DNA of 64,000 bases, taken from assembly GCA_964647485.1 (NCBI GenBank), contig CAZYHV010000005.1, forward strand, positions 62,001 through 126,000, read 5' to 3'. The position numbers and the translations under genes are program-made. The notes below the pieces were generated by a model. The model had not been told where the DNA came from. It worked only from the letters and a program-made list of their open reading frames with translations, and made no database searches. Numbering within the stretch: the stretch's first letter is position 1; every line of letters starts with the position of its first letter. This document shows, in pieces, positions 52,130 through 60,422 of the stretch. Source of the stretch: FW021-bin31 sp964647485. GTDB lineage: Bacteria > Bacteroidota > Bacteroidia > Chitinophagales > Chitinophagaceae.

Positions 52130-52537
52130 TTACCACTTATCAACCTGCTCATCAACAGAAGCATTCTCTTCATTAGAAGAAACACTTTCTGTTACCGTAT
52201 CAGCATCCTGTGAATCAGAAGGCTGGTTTTCCTGATCATCTCTATGGCTGAATTGATCAAAATCATAGTCAGGAAGTAATTCTGTTTTAACGTAGTCAGT
52301 AGCTTCTTCTAAAGCGTCTCTAAATTTGTTAAAATCTTCTTTATACAAGAAAATTTTATGACGCTCATAACCATTATCATCAAAACGTCTCTTACTCTCC
52401 GTAATTGTTAGGAAATAATCATTCGCTCTTGTTGTTCTTACATCAAAGAAATAAGTTCTTCTTTTTCCTGCTCTTAATCTAATGGAATAAACATAATCTT
52501 TGTTATTCCCTTCCTGATAATTGTTTTCGTTCGACAC
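52130..52537 (-). CDS. DUF3276 / PUR family nucleic-acid-binding protein
   Basis: The protein starts at GTG 52537 (or TTG three codons earlier), giving 135 residues. Residues about 15-95 (DYVYSIRLRAGKRRTYFFDV, DYFLTITESKRRFDDNGYER) form a PUR repeat, the Whirly-like fold that binds single-stranded DNA or RNA; such bacterial PUR proteins were described in spirochaetes and Bacteroidota. The C-terminal 40 residues are acidic and probably disordered (DAD, SSNEENASVDEQ). Targets are unknown. It has its own -7 element and terminator. Confidence 0.88.
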   Translation of the reverse strand: MSNENNYQEGNNKDYVYSIRLRAGKRRTYFFDVRTTRANDYFLTITESKRRFDDNGYERHKIFLYKEDFNKFRDALEEATDYVKTELLPDYDFDQFSHRDDQENQPSDSQDADTVTESVSSNEENASVDEQVDKW

Positions 52538-52586
52538 AGTTCTCAATTTTTTTAATAAACAATTTTTAAAATATAATTTTGGAAAA

Positions 52587-52594
52587 CAAATATA
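52587..52594 (-). promoter_or_regulatory. -7 element ahead of the DUF3276 gene
   Basis: TATATTTG on the minus strand, 49 bases before the GTG start; no clear -33 TTTG. Confidence 0.45.
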
Positions 52595-52645
52595 CTATAG
52601 TTTTATAGAAATAGAAATTTTTGATTTTATTTTTTATTTTCTTTC

Positions 52646-54469
52646 CTACTTAGATACTGTTTCTTGATTTGTTTCTTGCTGTTTTTCATAAAGTTCTGTA
52701 TATAATCCTCCACGAGAAAGTAATTCCTCATGCGTTCCTTTTTCGGCAATTCTTCCGTCATCCATCACAATAATCTGATCAAACTTAAAGGTAGAAAAAA
52801 TACGATGAGTAATAATTAAGGCGGTTTTATCCTGTAAATATTTATATAATCCACCGATGATTCGTTGTTCAGTATCGGCATCCACAGCAGACAGACAATC
52901 ATCAAAAATAAGCAAATTCGGATCTTTCACTAAGGCTCTGGCAATAGAAACCCTTTGTCGTTGACCTCCTGAGAGAGAAACCCCACGTTCCCCTACTTTG
53001 GTATGAAAACCATTTGAGAACTCCAATATATCCTTTTCTATAACGGCGGCTCTTGCCGCTTGTTTGATTTGTTCCAAAGTTACTTCAGGCTTTCCAAATC
53101 GGATATTCCCTTCTATGGTATCAGAAAAGAGAAAAACTTCCTGCGGAACAAGGCTAACCTGGGAGCGTAAATCGGTTAAATCATATTTATTTACAGGCAC
53201 TCCATCGATTGAGACGCTCCCTGCCTGGGGATCATACATTCTGATCAGCAAATGCGCCAGTGTCGATTTCCCTGAACCTGTTCTCCCTATTACTGCGATT
53301 TTTTCTCCCGCTTTAATATTCAAATTAAAATCCTTCAACGCTTTAATTCCGGTATGAGGATAGGTAAACTGTACATTTTCAAACTGAATATTTCCTTTTA
53401 TTTCCTGCTTTATAGCATTGGGAGGAGTGAATATTTCCGGCTGGACATCCAAAAATTGATTGATCCGTTTTTGCGATGCAGAAGCCCTTTGTATCATTGC
53501 CATCACCATTCCAATGGAAGCTACCGGCCACATCAACAAATTAACATACACCACAAACTCTGCTATATTCCCTACCGTTATTTCTCCATGAATAGCAGCA
53601 ATTCCACCAACCATCACGGTAATCAGCGTACTCAGCCCGATCATCAATTGCATAGAAGGACGATACAGTGCCTCTGTTTTGGCTAAATTGATTGAACTAT
53701 CCATATAGCTCTGACTGGCTTTATCAAAATAAGCTTTATTCGATTCTTCTTCTACATAAGATTTAATCACTCTGATTCCCGAATAATCTTCCTGTGCCAA
53801 CGTCGTCAGTTCGGAAAGATCTTCTTGAATACGTTCGCTCTTTCGATGAATAATTTTATTGACATAATAAATAATAAAGGCCAGTATAGGCAATGGTATC
53901 AAAGTAAACAAAGTGAGTTTTACATTCACCTGAAACATAAAATACACAGTAACCGTTATCAGAATAATCAAGTTCGTTGAATACATCAGAGAAGGTCCCA
54001 CATAATACCTCACCCTGCTTACATCCGTGGCAATTCTGTTCATCAGATCGCCTGTATTATGCGTCTTAAAAAAATTTAAATCCATTTTCTGATAATGGGA
54101 ATAGATTTCATCTTTCAAATCTACCTCAATATAGCGCGACATCACATTAATCATCTCCCGCATCAAAAACATGAAAAATCCTTTCAATAACGCCAGGGCC
54201 AAAAGCACTCCTCCCCCATAAGCCACCACTTTAATAAGTTGTGCCTGATTAATCCAATCGAAGGTTAAATGTAAAAACCAATTCTGATGAGGAAGGATGC
54301 GGCTGTCGGAATTTTGAACATTCTCTTTTACAAAATCCAAAACATACCCAATCACCTGAGCTGGAATCACTGCCATGAGATTAGAAAGGATAATGACAAT
54401 CACTCCGAAAATAACCCGTCCTTTATATTTGACGAAATATTTATTAAGTGCTTTTAAATGCTTAAACAT
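52646..54469 (-). CDS. ABC exporter, fused permease-ATPase (MsbA/MdlA type)
   Basis: This half-transporter dimerises to export lipids, drugs or peptides. The start is ATG 54469 (MFKHLKALNKYFVKYKGRV), 607 residues; the upstream ATG is excluded because the -7 element lies between. Six membrane helices occupy about 1-310. The ATPase has Walker A IGRTGSGKSTLAHLL, signature SLSGGQRQRVSIARALV and Walker B LLIFDDCLSAVDADTEQR. The residue after the Walker B Asp is Asp, not the usual catalytic Glu, as in MdlA/YheI-like members that pair with a canonical partner. No partner gene is adjacent. The substrate is unknown. Confidence 0.93.
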   Translation of the reverse strand: MFKHLKALNKYFVKYKGRVIFGVIVIILSNLMAVIPAQVIGYVLDFVKENVQNSDSRILPHQNWFLHLTFDWINQAQLIKVVAYGGGVLLALALLKGFFMFLMREMINVMSRYIEVDLKDEIYSHYQKMDLNFFKTHNTGDLMNRIATDVSRVRYYVGPSLMYSTNLIILITVTVYFMFQVNVKLTLFTLIPLPILAFIIYYVNKIIHRKSERIQEDLSELTTLAQEDYSGIRVIKSYVEEESNKAYFDKASQSYMDSSINLAKTEALYRPSMQLMIGLSTLITVMVGGIAAIHGEITVGNIAEFVVYVNLLMWPVASIGMVMAMIQRASASQKRINQFLDVQPEIFTPPNAIKQEIKGNIQFENVQFTYPHTGIKALKDFNLNIKAGEKIAVIGRTGSGKSTLAHLLIRMYDPQAGSVSIDGVPVNKYDLTDLRSQVSLVPQEVFLFSDTIEGNIRFGKPEVTLEQIKQAARAAVIEKDILEFSNGFHTKVGERGVSLSGGQRQRVSIARALVKDPNLLIFDDCLSAVDADTEQRIIGGLYKYLQDKTALIITHRIFSTFKFDQIIVMDDGRIAEKGTHEELLSRGGLYTELYEKQQETNQETVSK

Positions 54470-54475
54470 GAAGTT

Positions 54476-54483
54476 CAAAGGTA
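54476..54483 (-). promoter_or_regulatory. -7 element of the ABC exporter gene
   Basis: TACCTTTG on the minus strand, 6 bases before the chosen ATG. It fixes that start and implies a leaderless or very short leader mRNA. Confidence 0.6.
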
Positions 54484-54592
54484 CGAAGGAATATTCATTA
54501 AGCAGAGCACATCGGGAAGAAAGCATAGATTCAATTGCTATGCAACTTATACTTTTATTATATTGTTTTTATACTTTTTCTATATAACTGAA

Positions 54593-55411
54593 TCAAACCG
54601 ATACTTTCGCTTTAATCCTTGGATGACACTGATAGTTTTCCAAACTGAAATCCTCATACTTAAAAGCAAATAAATCTTTTACTTCGGGATTTAGTTTCAT
54701 TTCCGGAAGAGGGAAGGGGGTTCTTGTCAATTGTAGTTGCGCCTGTTCAACATGATTTTTATAGAGATGAACATCTCCGAAAGTATGCACAAATTCATGT
54801 GGAATCATATCCGTTACCTGCGCAATCATCTGGGTCAATAAAGCATAAGAAGCAATATTAAAAGGAACCCCCAGGAAAACATCGGCACTACGCTGATACA
54901 ACTGACAACTCAATCTTCTTTTGGTTTCGCCTTTACTTCTATCGGGAGGAGTGGTATAAAATTGGAACAAGCAATGACAGGGACTCAGTGCCATTTCCGA
55001 AAGTTCCCCTACATTCCAGGCATTCACAATCATCCGCCGTGAGTCAGGGTTATTTTTTAAATTGTCCAATATTTGTTTCATCTGATCCACATTGCCCCCC
55101 TTCGATGGCCAGCTTCGCCATTGTTTCCCATAAACCGGACCAAGATCACCATTCTCATCAGCCCACTCATTCCAAATCCGAACACCATTTTCCTTTAGAT
55201 ACGCAATATTCGTATCTCCTTTTAAAAACCACAATAATTCATGAATAATAGAGCGAAGGTGTAATTTCTTCGTTGTCACCACCGGGAAGCCTTTCTGCAA
55301 GTCGAAACGCATTTGATATCCAAAACAACTGTATGTTCCTGTTCCTGTACGATCATCTTTTTCGATTCCATGATCCAAAATATGTTGTAATAAATGAAGA
55401 TATTGCTGCAT
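54593..55411 (-). CDS. thyA: Thymidylate synthase
   Basis: ThyA makes dTMP from dUMP using methylene-tetrahydrofolate. The 272-residue product has RTGTGTYSCFGYQMRFDL at the start, RRMIVNAWNVGELSEMALSP followed by the catalytic Cys in CHCLFQFY, and the dUMP-binding CQLYQRSADVFLGVPFNIAS. The C-terminus ends IKAKVSV, close to the family KAPVAV that closes the active site. A -7 promoter element ends 6 bases before the ATG. A dihydrofolate reductase gene, a common partner, is not adjacent. Confidence 0.97.
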   Translation of the reverse strand: MQQYLHLLQHILDHGIEKDDRTGTGTYSCFGYQMRFDLQKGFPVVTTKKLHLRSIIHELLWFLKGDTNIAYLKENGVRIWNEWADENGDLGPVYGKQWRSWPSKGGNVDQMKQILDNLKNNPDSRRMIVNAWNVGELSEMALSPCHCLFQFYTTPPDRSKGETKRRLSCQLYQRSADVFLGVPFNIASYALLTQMIAQVTDMIPHEFVHTFGDVHLYKNHVEQAQLQLTRTPFPLPEMKLNPEVKDLFAFKYEDFSLENYQCHPRIKAKVSV

Positions 55412-55417
55412 AGTGAC

Positions 55418-55425
55418 AAAAGTAC
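55418..55425 (-). promoter_or_regulatory. thyA -7 element
   Basis: TACTTTTG on the minus strand, 6 bases before the start codon, fits TAnnTTTG; the -33 half is not clear. It implies a near-leaderless transcript. Confidence 0.5.
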
Positions 55426-55438
55426 AATAATTCCTTAT

Positions 55439-56749
55439 TTACTTCGCTGTATAAACGATTCTAAATATAGTCCCTCCGCTATCGTCCGTCACATACAAAG
55501 ATCCATCCGGTCCCTCATTAACCCCACAGGGTCGATGTGCAGCATCTCCCGGAGATTTGACAGGATCAGAAGTACCGGTAAAATGGTCCGCAAAAGTTTG
55601 GGCTTCTCCGGAGGGCTGTTCTCCTTTAAAGGGAACGAACATAACCTTAAAGCCCTTCTGTGCTTCCGGAGATCTATTCCAAGAGCCATGAAAGGCCACG
55701 AATGCTCCTCCTTGAAACTTTTGAGGAAATTGTTTCCCTACATAAAAATGTAAGCCGTTCGGTGCCCAATGCCCCGGAAAAGCCATGATAGGTTTTTCAT
55801 AATCTTCCTGTGTTACCTTCTTCCCATTTCCTCCATATTCCGGAGCTATCATAAATTTTTTCTGTTTTTGATCCCAATACGTATACGGCCAGCCATAATT
55901 CGCATCTTTTTTCAACAATAAGAATTCTTCTCCCGGTAATTCTGCTCCTTCTTTTTCCGAATAATACTGTGGGAAAAGCTGATGTAATTGATCCCTGCCA
56001 TGCATAACTGCATACAAGTTTTGACTTTTCGGATTCCAGTCTAAAGCCACGCAATTCCTAATGCCGGTTACAAATCGTTTTCCTCCATTTGCTTGGGATT
56101 GGTGCAACTTATTGGCATCAAACTGCCAGATTGCAGCATATTGTTTCAATAACGGACAAGGTTTTTGACCGGGAGAACCTTTCGTTCGATCCTCTACCTG
56201 ACAGGCATTAGAAGGAGCCCCTATATTAACATACAAATTTCCTTTATCGTCAAAAGCAAGAGAACGAGCCTGGTGAACCGGCTGATCAAATAAAGAGACC
56301 ACCGTTTCCGGCTGTAATTCCGGTAGCAACTTCCCTTTTCTCAATTTATAACGTACCACAGCCGTATCACTGCCATAATAGAGGTAGCCATCGTGAATAC
56401 GCATTCCTGTTCCTCTGCCCAACTTTCCAAAATATTGAATAATATCGGCTTTCCCGTCGCCTGATGTATCTCGAAGTGCAGCGATTGTATGTCCATCATG
56501 CACTGCATTGAGAGACACATACATATCCCCATTTTCTCTTACTGCGATATGTCGAGCCGCACCAATATCTTCCGCCACGACTACGACTTGAAATCCATCC
56601 GGCAGTTCCAATCCGGCATTTTCTTCTGCAAAAGCAAGCGTATCTGAATGACTATCAGAATGACCTGAACCTCCTTTTGACATTCCATTACAAGCAGAAA
56701 AAACTGCTATTACCATCCCCAAAATGAACCATTTGGTACTACTTCTCAT
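55439..56749 (-). CDS. PQQ-type sugar (sorbosone) dehydrogenase-like lipoprotein
   Basis: The start is ATG 56749 (MRSSTKWFILGMVIAVFSAC), giving 436 residues with a lipobox Cys near residue 20. The mature part is a six-bladed beta-propeller of the glucose/sorbosone dehydrogenase group: LELPDGFQVVVVAEDIGAAR, HQARSLAFDDKGNLYVNIGA, GLHFYVGKQFPQKFQGGAFV and AFHGSWNRSPEAQKGFKV are typical. Such proteins may oxidise sugars with PQQ. PQQ synthesis genes are not seen, so catalysis is unproven. Two Cys near 164-175 may form a disulfide. Confidence 0.87.
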   Translation of the reverse strand: MRSSTKWFILGMVIAVFSACNGMSKGGSGHSDSHSDTLAFAEENAGLELPDGFQVVVVAEDIGAARHIAVRENGDMYVSLNAVHDGHTIAALRDTSGDGKADIIQYFGKLGRGTGMRIHDGYLYYGSDTAVVRYKLRKGKLLPELQPETVVSLFDQPVHQARSLAFDDKGNLYVNIGAPSNACQVEDRTKGSPGQKPCPLLKQYAAIWQFDANKLHQSQANGGKRFVTGIRNCVALDWNPKSQNLYAVMHGRDQLHQLFPQYYSEKEGAELPGEEFLLLKKDANYGWPYTYWDQKQKKFMIAPEYGGNGKKVTQEDYEKPIMAFPGHWAPNGLHFYVGKQFPQKFQGGAFVAFHGSWNRSPEAQKGFKVMFVPFKGEQPSGEAQTFADHFTGTSDPVKSPGDAAHRPCGVNEGPDGSLYVTDDSGGTIFRIVYTAK

Positions 56750-56859
56750 GATCTTAATTTTCATGTCAAGTTAATATTTTTAGAGCTATTTTCCAATTCT
56801 CGCGTCTATCTTATCTCAAATTGTGCTTTATCATTTACCTTAGCCGGAAAATTCCATCC

Positions 56860-57234
56860 ATGTTTCAAGCATTTTACAGGAAAAAACATGTAATCCTTGT
56901 GCTGCTATTGGGCTGCTTTTTTTCTTCTTGTGCACCCAAAATAACTCAAATAGGAATGGCTTCTTATTATGGCGATAAATTTCAAGGAAGAAAAACGGCA
57001 AGTGGAGAAACTTTCAAACAGAGGAAAAGAACCGCTGCCAGCAAAACTCTCCCTTTTGGAACAAAAGTAAAGGTAACCAACCTAAAAAATGGGAAGCAGG
57101 TGAAGGTTCGGATCAATGACCGGGGACCTTATGCCAAAGGTCGCATTATTGACCTCTCTAAAAAAGCAGCAAAACGCATAAACATGTTAAGAGATGGAGT
57201 GACTAAAGTCAAAATTTCCTATAGAAAGAAATAA
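56860..57234 (+). CDS. rlpA: RlpA-family septal ring lipoprotein
   Basis: RlpA proteins are outer-membrane lipoproteins with a double-psi beta-barrel; in Pseudomonas RlpA cuts peptidoglycan strands that lack stem peptides at the septum. The start is ATG 56860 (MFQAFYRKKHVILVLLLGCF) with lipobox FFSSC, giving 124 residues. The barrel shows GMASYYGDKFQGRKTASGET, with the catalytic-type acid region, and VRINDRGPYAKGRIIDLSKK. There is no C-terminal SPOR domain. It is followed after 4 bases by the SpoU methyltransferase gene. Confidence 0.92.
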   Translation: MFQAFYRKKHVILVLLLGCFFSSCAPKITQIGMASYYGDKFQGRKTASGETFKQRKRTAASKTLPFGTKVKVTNLKNGKQVKVRINDRGPYAKGRIIDLSKKAAKRINMLRDGVTKVKISYRKK

Positions 57235-57238
57235 ACAC

Positions 57239-57823
57239 ATGACTCCTGAACGAAAAGAAAAACTCTCAAGGGTATTAGAGAAAAGACAACCGGATTTAAC
57301 CGTGGTCATGGAGAACATTCATGATCCGCATAATATAGCTGCCGTCATGCGGAGTTGTGATGCTGTTGGCATACAAGAAATATATATTCTCAATACAATC
57401 TTACCCACAAGAAAAAATTGGGGTATTCGGACTTCCTCCAGCGCCAATAAATGGTTAAGTATTCATACTTTTGAAGACACCAAAAAGTGCTTTGATAAAA
57501 TTAGAGAGAAATACCAAAAGATTTATACTACCAAGCTCAGCGAAAATGCTTCTATTCTTTATGACATGGATTTTACAGCCTCTGTAGCACTGGTATTTGG
57601 AAATGAAAAAAGAGGAGTAAGCGAGGATGCCTGCCAATATGCGGATGGAAATTTTATTATCCCCCAAGTAGGAATGATTAGTTCTCTTAATATCTCTGTA
57701 GCCTGTGCCGTTTCCTTATATGAAGCCTATCGTCAGAAAGAACAAGCCGGACATTATAAAAAGCCAAAATTGCAGGGAGAAGCTTTAGAAAAAATTCAAC
57801 AGGACTGGAAAATTTTCGACTAA
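57239..57823 (+). CDS. SpoU/TrmH-family tRNA/rRNA 2'-O-methyltransferase
   Basis: The 194-residue enzyme uses S-adenosylmethionine to methylate a ribose 2'-OH of RNA, and has the SPOUT trefoil knot. Motif 1 is MENIHDPHNIAAVMRSCDAVG-like (Asn and Arg visible near residues 22-42), motif 2 is VALVFGNEKRGVSEDA, and motif 3 is IPQVGMISSLNISVACAVSL. The length and N-terminal TPERKEKLSRVLEKRQPDLT resemble TrmH, which methylates G18 of tRNA. It lies 4 bases after rlpA. Confidence 0.88.
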   Translation: MTPERKEKLSRVLEKRQPDLTVVMENIHDPHNIAAVMRSCDAVGIQEIYILNTILPTRKNWGIRTSSSANKWLSIHTFEDTKKCFDKIREKYQKIYTTKLSENASILYDMDFTASVALVFGNEKRGVSEDACQYADGNFIIPQVGMISSLNISVACAVSLYEAYRQKEQAGHYKKPKLQGEALEKIQQDWKIFD

Positions 57824-57828
57824 CCAAA

Positions 57829-58791
57829 TCATTCTGATTTGGAGTCCTTCTTTCCTTCAATCAGCCCTAACTTTTTTTTGTGCAATAATTCAATACTGGT
57901 ATTCAGCTCGAATCCTAAGAGAAGGACATAAGAGTTGATATACACCCATAACATCAAAATAATAATCGAGCCAATCGACCCATAAATTCGATTATAATTG
58001 CTAAAGTTCTTTACATAAAAGGAGAACCCTAAGGTCGTTAGTATCATCAAAATAGTCGCCAAAGTAGATCCCGGAGTAATAAACTTCCATCGTTGTTCTC
58101 TAGCTGGAGCATATGTGTATATTAAGGAAAGCATCATAAAGAACATCAATAAGATAAGGATCCATCTGATTAGATCAATAAAAACACTCACGAAGTCATT
58201 TCTCAAATGAAGTCCATTCAGCACATCGGTCACAATAACACTTTGAATAACCATAACGACGACCAAAATCACGGTAAGGAAAATCAAAACCCAGTTTAGT
58301 TTTAGAGCCATCCAGCGCAACTTTATAAAATTACGTCTAGTAAAGCCCGGAAGATCCCTGTTAAAGGCTCTGATAATCCCGGCGACAGCAGAGGAAGAAT
58401 AATACATAGCCAAAAGAAAGGAAAAAGATAACAACCCTGTTCGCTGTGTATGCAAAAAATCATGAATAACACCATGAACGATGTTATAGGTATTTTCATT
58501 TGGAGTAATATCTCTTACAAAAAGATAAATTGTATTTTCAAGGTTATCCATAGGTACATAGGGCAAAAGAGTAAACAAGAAAATACAAGTAGGCGGAATA
58601 GCTAACAAAAAGAAAAAAGTAATAGATGCAGCGCGGTCAGTTACTGCTGCTTTCTGCAACGATTGAATTAGGGTTCTCAATACTTCATACAAAGGAATCC
58701 CCCTAAAACCCGGTGGCACTGTCTTCTTAAATCTATTAACTACAAACTGAACAGGTTGAAGATGCTTTAAAAAGCGTTTTACTTTATTCAT
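57829..58791 (-). CDS. YihY/BrkB family membrane protein
   Basis: The 320-residue protein has six hydrophobic segments and the family marks AVTDRAASITFFFLLAIPPT, TGLLSFSFLLAMYYSSSAVA, WKFITPGSTLATILMILTTL and NRIYGSIGSIIILMLWVYIN. These proteins were once called RNase BN by mistake and in Bordetella were linked to serum resistance; the biochemical function is unknown. It converges with the SpoU gene and stands 38 bases after mltG in the same direction, so it may be the last gene of that transcript. Confidence 0.9.
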   Translation of the reverse strand: MNKVKRFLKHLQPVQFVVNRFKKTVPPGFRGIPLYEVLRTLIQSLQKAAVTDRAASITFFFLLAIPPTCIFLFTLLPYVPMDNLENTIYLFVRDITPNENTYNIVHGVIHDFLHTQRTGLLSFSFLLAMYYSSSAVAGIIRAFNRDLPGFTRRNFIKLRWMALKLNWVLIFLTVILVVVMVIQSVIVTDVLNGLHLRNDFVSVFIDLIRWILILLMFFMMLSLIYTYAPAREQRWKFITPGSTLATILMILTTLGFSFYVKNFSNYNRIYGSIGSIIILMLWVYINSYVLLLGFELNTSIELLHKKKLGLIEGKKDSKSE

Positions 58792-58829
58792 AGCAGAACC
58801 TCTGTTTTCTTTCTTTCCCTAATAAAATC

Positions 58830-59873
58830 CTATTTAATATTCAATTTATTCAATGCTTTATGGTAAGCTCGTGCATGTTTTATATGTTGAGAATAGGTCT
58901 CTTCAAAGACATGTGTTCCCGATAAATCAGCTTTTGCTGTAAAATAATAATAATCTGTTTTAGGGGCTTTCAAAACGGCATCTATCGTCTTTATAGAAGG
59001 AGTACAAATAGGCCCCGGGGGAAGACCTTTATGAATATATGTATTATATGGAGAAGCTACCGAGAGCTCCTTTCCGGTCACTCGTTTTAAGGCAAAATCT
59101 TTCAAAGCGAATTTGATGGTAGGATCGGCGCCAAGTTTCATCCCAATTGACAAACGATTCAAATACACACTAGCAATCAGTGGTTTCTCTTGAAGTTGGT
59201 TGGTTTCTTCTTCTACAATGGAAGCTAAGATATAAACTTCATTCGGTCTTAGTCCCAACGAATCAGCTGCATCTCTCCTGCTTGCATTCCAAAATGTATT
59301 TCTTTCTTTAACCAATCTTTTATAGGTTTCTTGCGCATCAGTATTCCAAAAAAATTGGTAAGTATTAGGGATAATCGCACAAATTGCATTTTCTCTATTG
59401 AAATCATTGTGACGTAAAAAAGCAGAATCCTCGAATATTTTCATAAAAGCGATCGAATCCGGAGCTAATTTTGAAGAAAGGAATTGAGCCACATCTGCTT
59501 TTGTCCTTTCTTTATTAATCACCAACCTCACCGGTGTTTGTTTCCCGGAATGTAACAATCGTACCAGATCAAAATTGCTCATATCAGAAGTTAATTTATA
59601 TTTACCGGCATATATATGCTCCGGATAATTCATGGCTTTGGCAACCTCATTAAAATTTTTGGGATGACTCAAAAGTTTTCTCTTATGCAGACTATCGAGT
59701 ACAGTGGAATAAACAGCTCCATCAGGAATATAAAGGAAGGTTTCCTCTTCTGTTTTTAAAGCATGTGGAGAAAATAATACCCAGCTTAGAAAAGCTGCTA
59801 CAATAAAAATGAGCAAAATTAGTAGGAGAATATATTTCCAAAGTGAACTACTTCGCTTCTTCGTCATAAGCAT
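58830..59873 (-). CDS. mltG: Endolytic peptidoglycan transglycosylase MltG
   Basis: MltG is an inner-membrane lytic transglycosylase that cuts nascent glycan strands and sets their length. The 347-residue product has a short cytoplasmic tail, one membrane segment (YILLLILLIFIVAAFLSWVL), a LysM-like subdomain and the YceG domain with ILASIVEEETNQLQEKPLIA, in which the first Glu is the catalytic acid, and LGADPTIKFALKDF. A start two codons on (59867) is equally possible. It has its own -7 element behind the secG terminator. Confidence 0.95.
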   Translation of the reverse strand: MLMTKKRSSSLWKYILLLILLIFIVAAFLSWVLFSPHALKTEEETFLYIPDGAVYSTVLDSLHKRKLLSHPKNFNEVAKAMNYPEHIYAGKYKLTSDMSNFDLVRLLHSGKQTPVRLVINKERTKADVAQFLSSKLAPDSIAFMKIFEDSAFLRHNDFNRENAICAIIPNTYQFFWNTDAQETYKRLVKERNTFWNASRRDAADSLGLRPNEVYILASIVEEETNQLQEKPLIASVYLNRLSIGMKLGADPTIKFALKDFALKRVTGKELSVASPYNTYIHKGLPPGPICTPSIKTIDAVLKAPKTDYYYFTAKADLSGTHVFEETYSQHIKHARAYHKALNKLNIK

Positions 59874-59893
59874 TAAATTTTAACGATGCCTAT

Positions 59894-59901
59894 CAAAGAT
59901 A
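59894..59901 (-). promoter_or_regulatory. -7 element ahead of mltG
   Basis: TATCTTTG on the minus strand, 20 bases before the start, directly after the secG terminator, which overlaps the -33 area. Confidence 0.45.
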
Positions 59902-59902
59902 T

Positions 59903-59927
59903 AAAAAGCCTCGCTATTATGCGAGGC
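59903..59927 (-). terminator. Terminator after secG
   Basis: Read on the minus strand, GCCTCGC (59921-59927), loop ATAATA and GCGAGGC (59908-59914) are followed by TTTTTATA. It lies 27 bases past the secG stop and separates secG from mltG. Confidence 0.88.
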
Positions 59928-59953
59928 CTCATTTTATTCCTTTTAAAAAAGAC

Positions 59954-60421
59954 TTAATCATTTTCTTTAGGCGGAACGGTTGGTATCTGACTTTGACTTT
60001 GAGAAGGTGCTTCTGTTGTTTGAGGAGCTTGTTGTTGCGTAGCGGGAGCTTGTTGTTGAGAGGAAGGTGCCTGCTGAGGCTGACCACTTCCATTAGAAGG
60101 AGCATTTAAGGGCGTCGCATTAGGGCTGGAAGGCGTAGGTAAAGTAATATTATTTTCCATCAGACTTCCATTTTGTGAGCCTTGATTATTATTGGCTTCA
60201 GATATAAAGAAAGAAGAAGCCAGCGACAAAGCTGCAATAAAGATAATCAATCCCCAAGTCCCTTTCTCCAAAAAGTCGGTAGTCTGTCTTACGCCCATGG
60301 TCTGGTTACTGAATCCTCCAAAAGCACCGGACAATCCTCCCCCTTTCGGGTTCTGAACCAATACAAATATAGCCAGCAGTACACTCGCAATCAAAATCAA
60401 AATTCCAAAAAATATTAACAT
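59954..60421 (-). CDS. secG: Preprotein translocase subunit SecG with long Q/P-rich tail
   Basis: SecG is the small non-essential subunit of SecYEG that assists SecA cycling. The first 75 residues have two membrane helices (LIFFGILILIASVLLAIFVL and TWGLIIFIAALSLASSFFIS) and the conserved loop VQNPKGGGLSGAFGG. The rest, about 75 residues, is a disordered Gln/Pro/Ser/Thr-rich tail with repeated APxxQQ units, so the 155-residue protein is about twice the usual core. Such tails occur in Bacteroidota. It lies one base after the acidic TPR-like gene. Confidence 0.93.
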   Translation of the reverse strand: MLIFFGILILIASVLLAIFVLVQNPKGGGLSGAFGGFSNQTMGVRQTTDFLEKGTWGLIIFIAALSLASSFFISEANNNQGSQNGSLMENNITLPTPSSPNATPLNAPSNGSGQPQQAPSSQQQAPATQQQAPQTTEAPSQSQSQIPTVPPKEND

Positions 60422-60422
60422 A

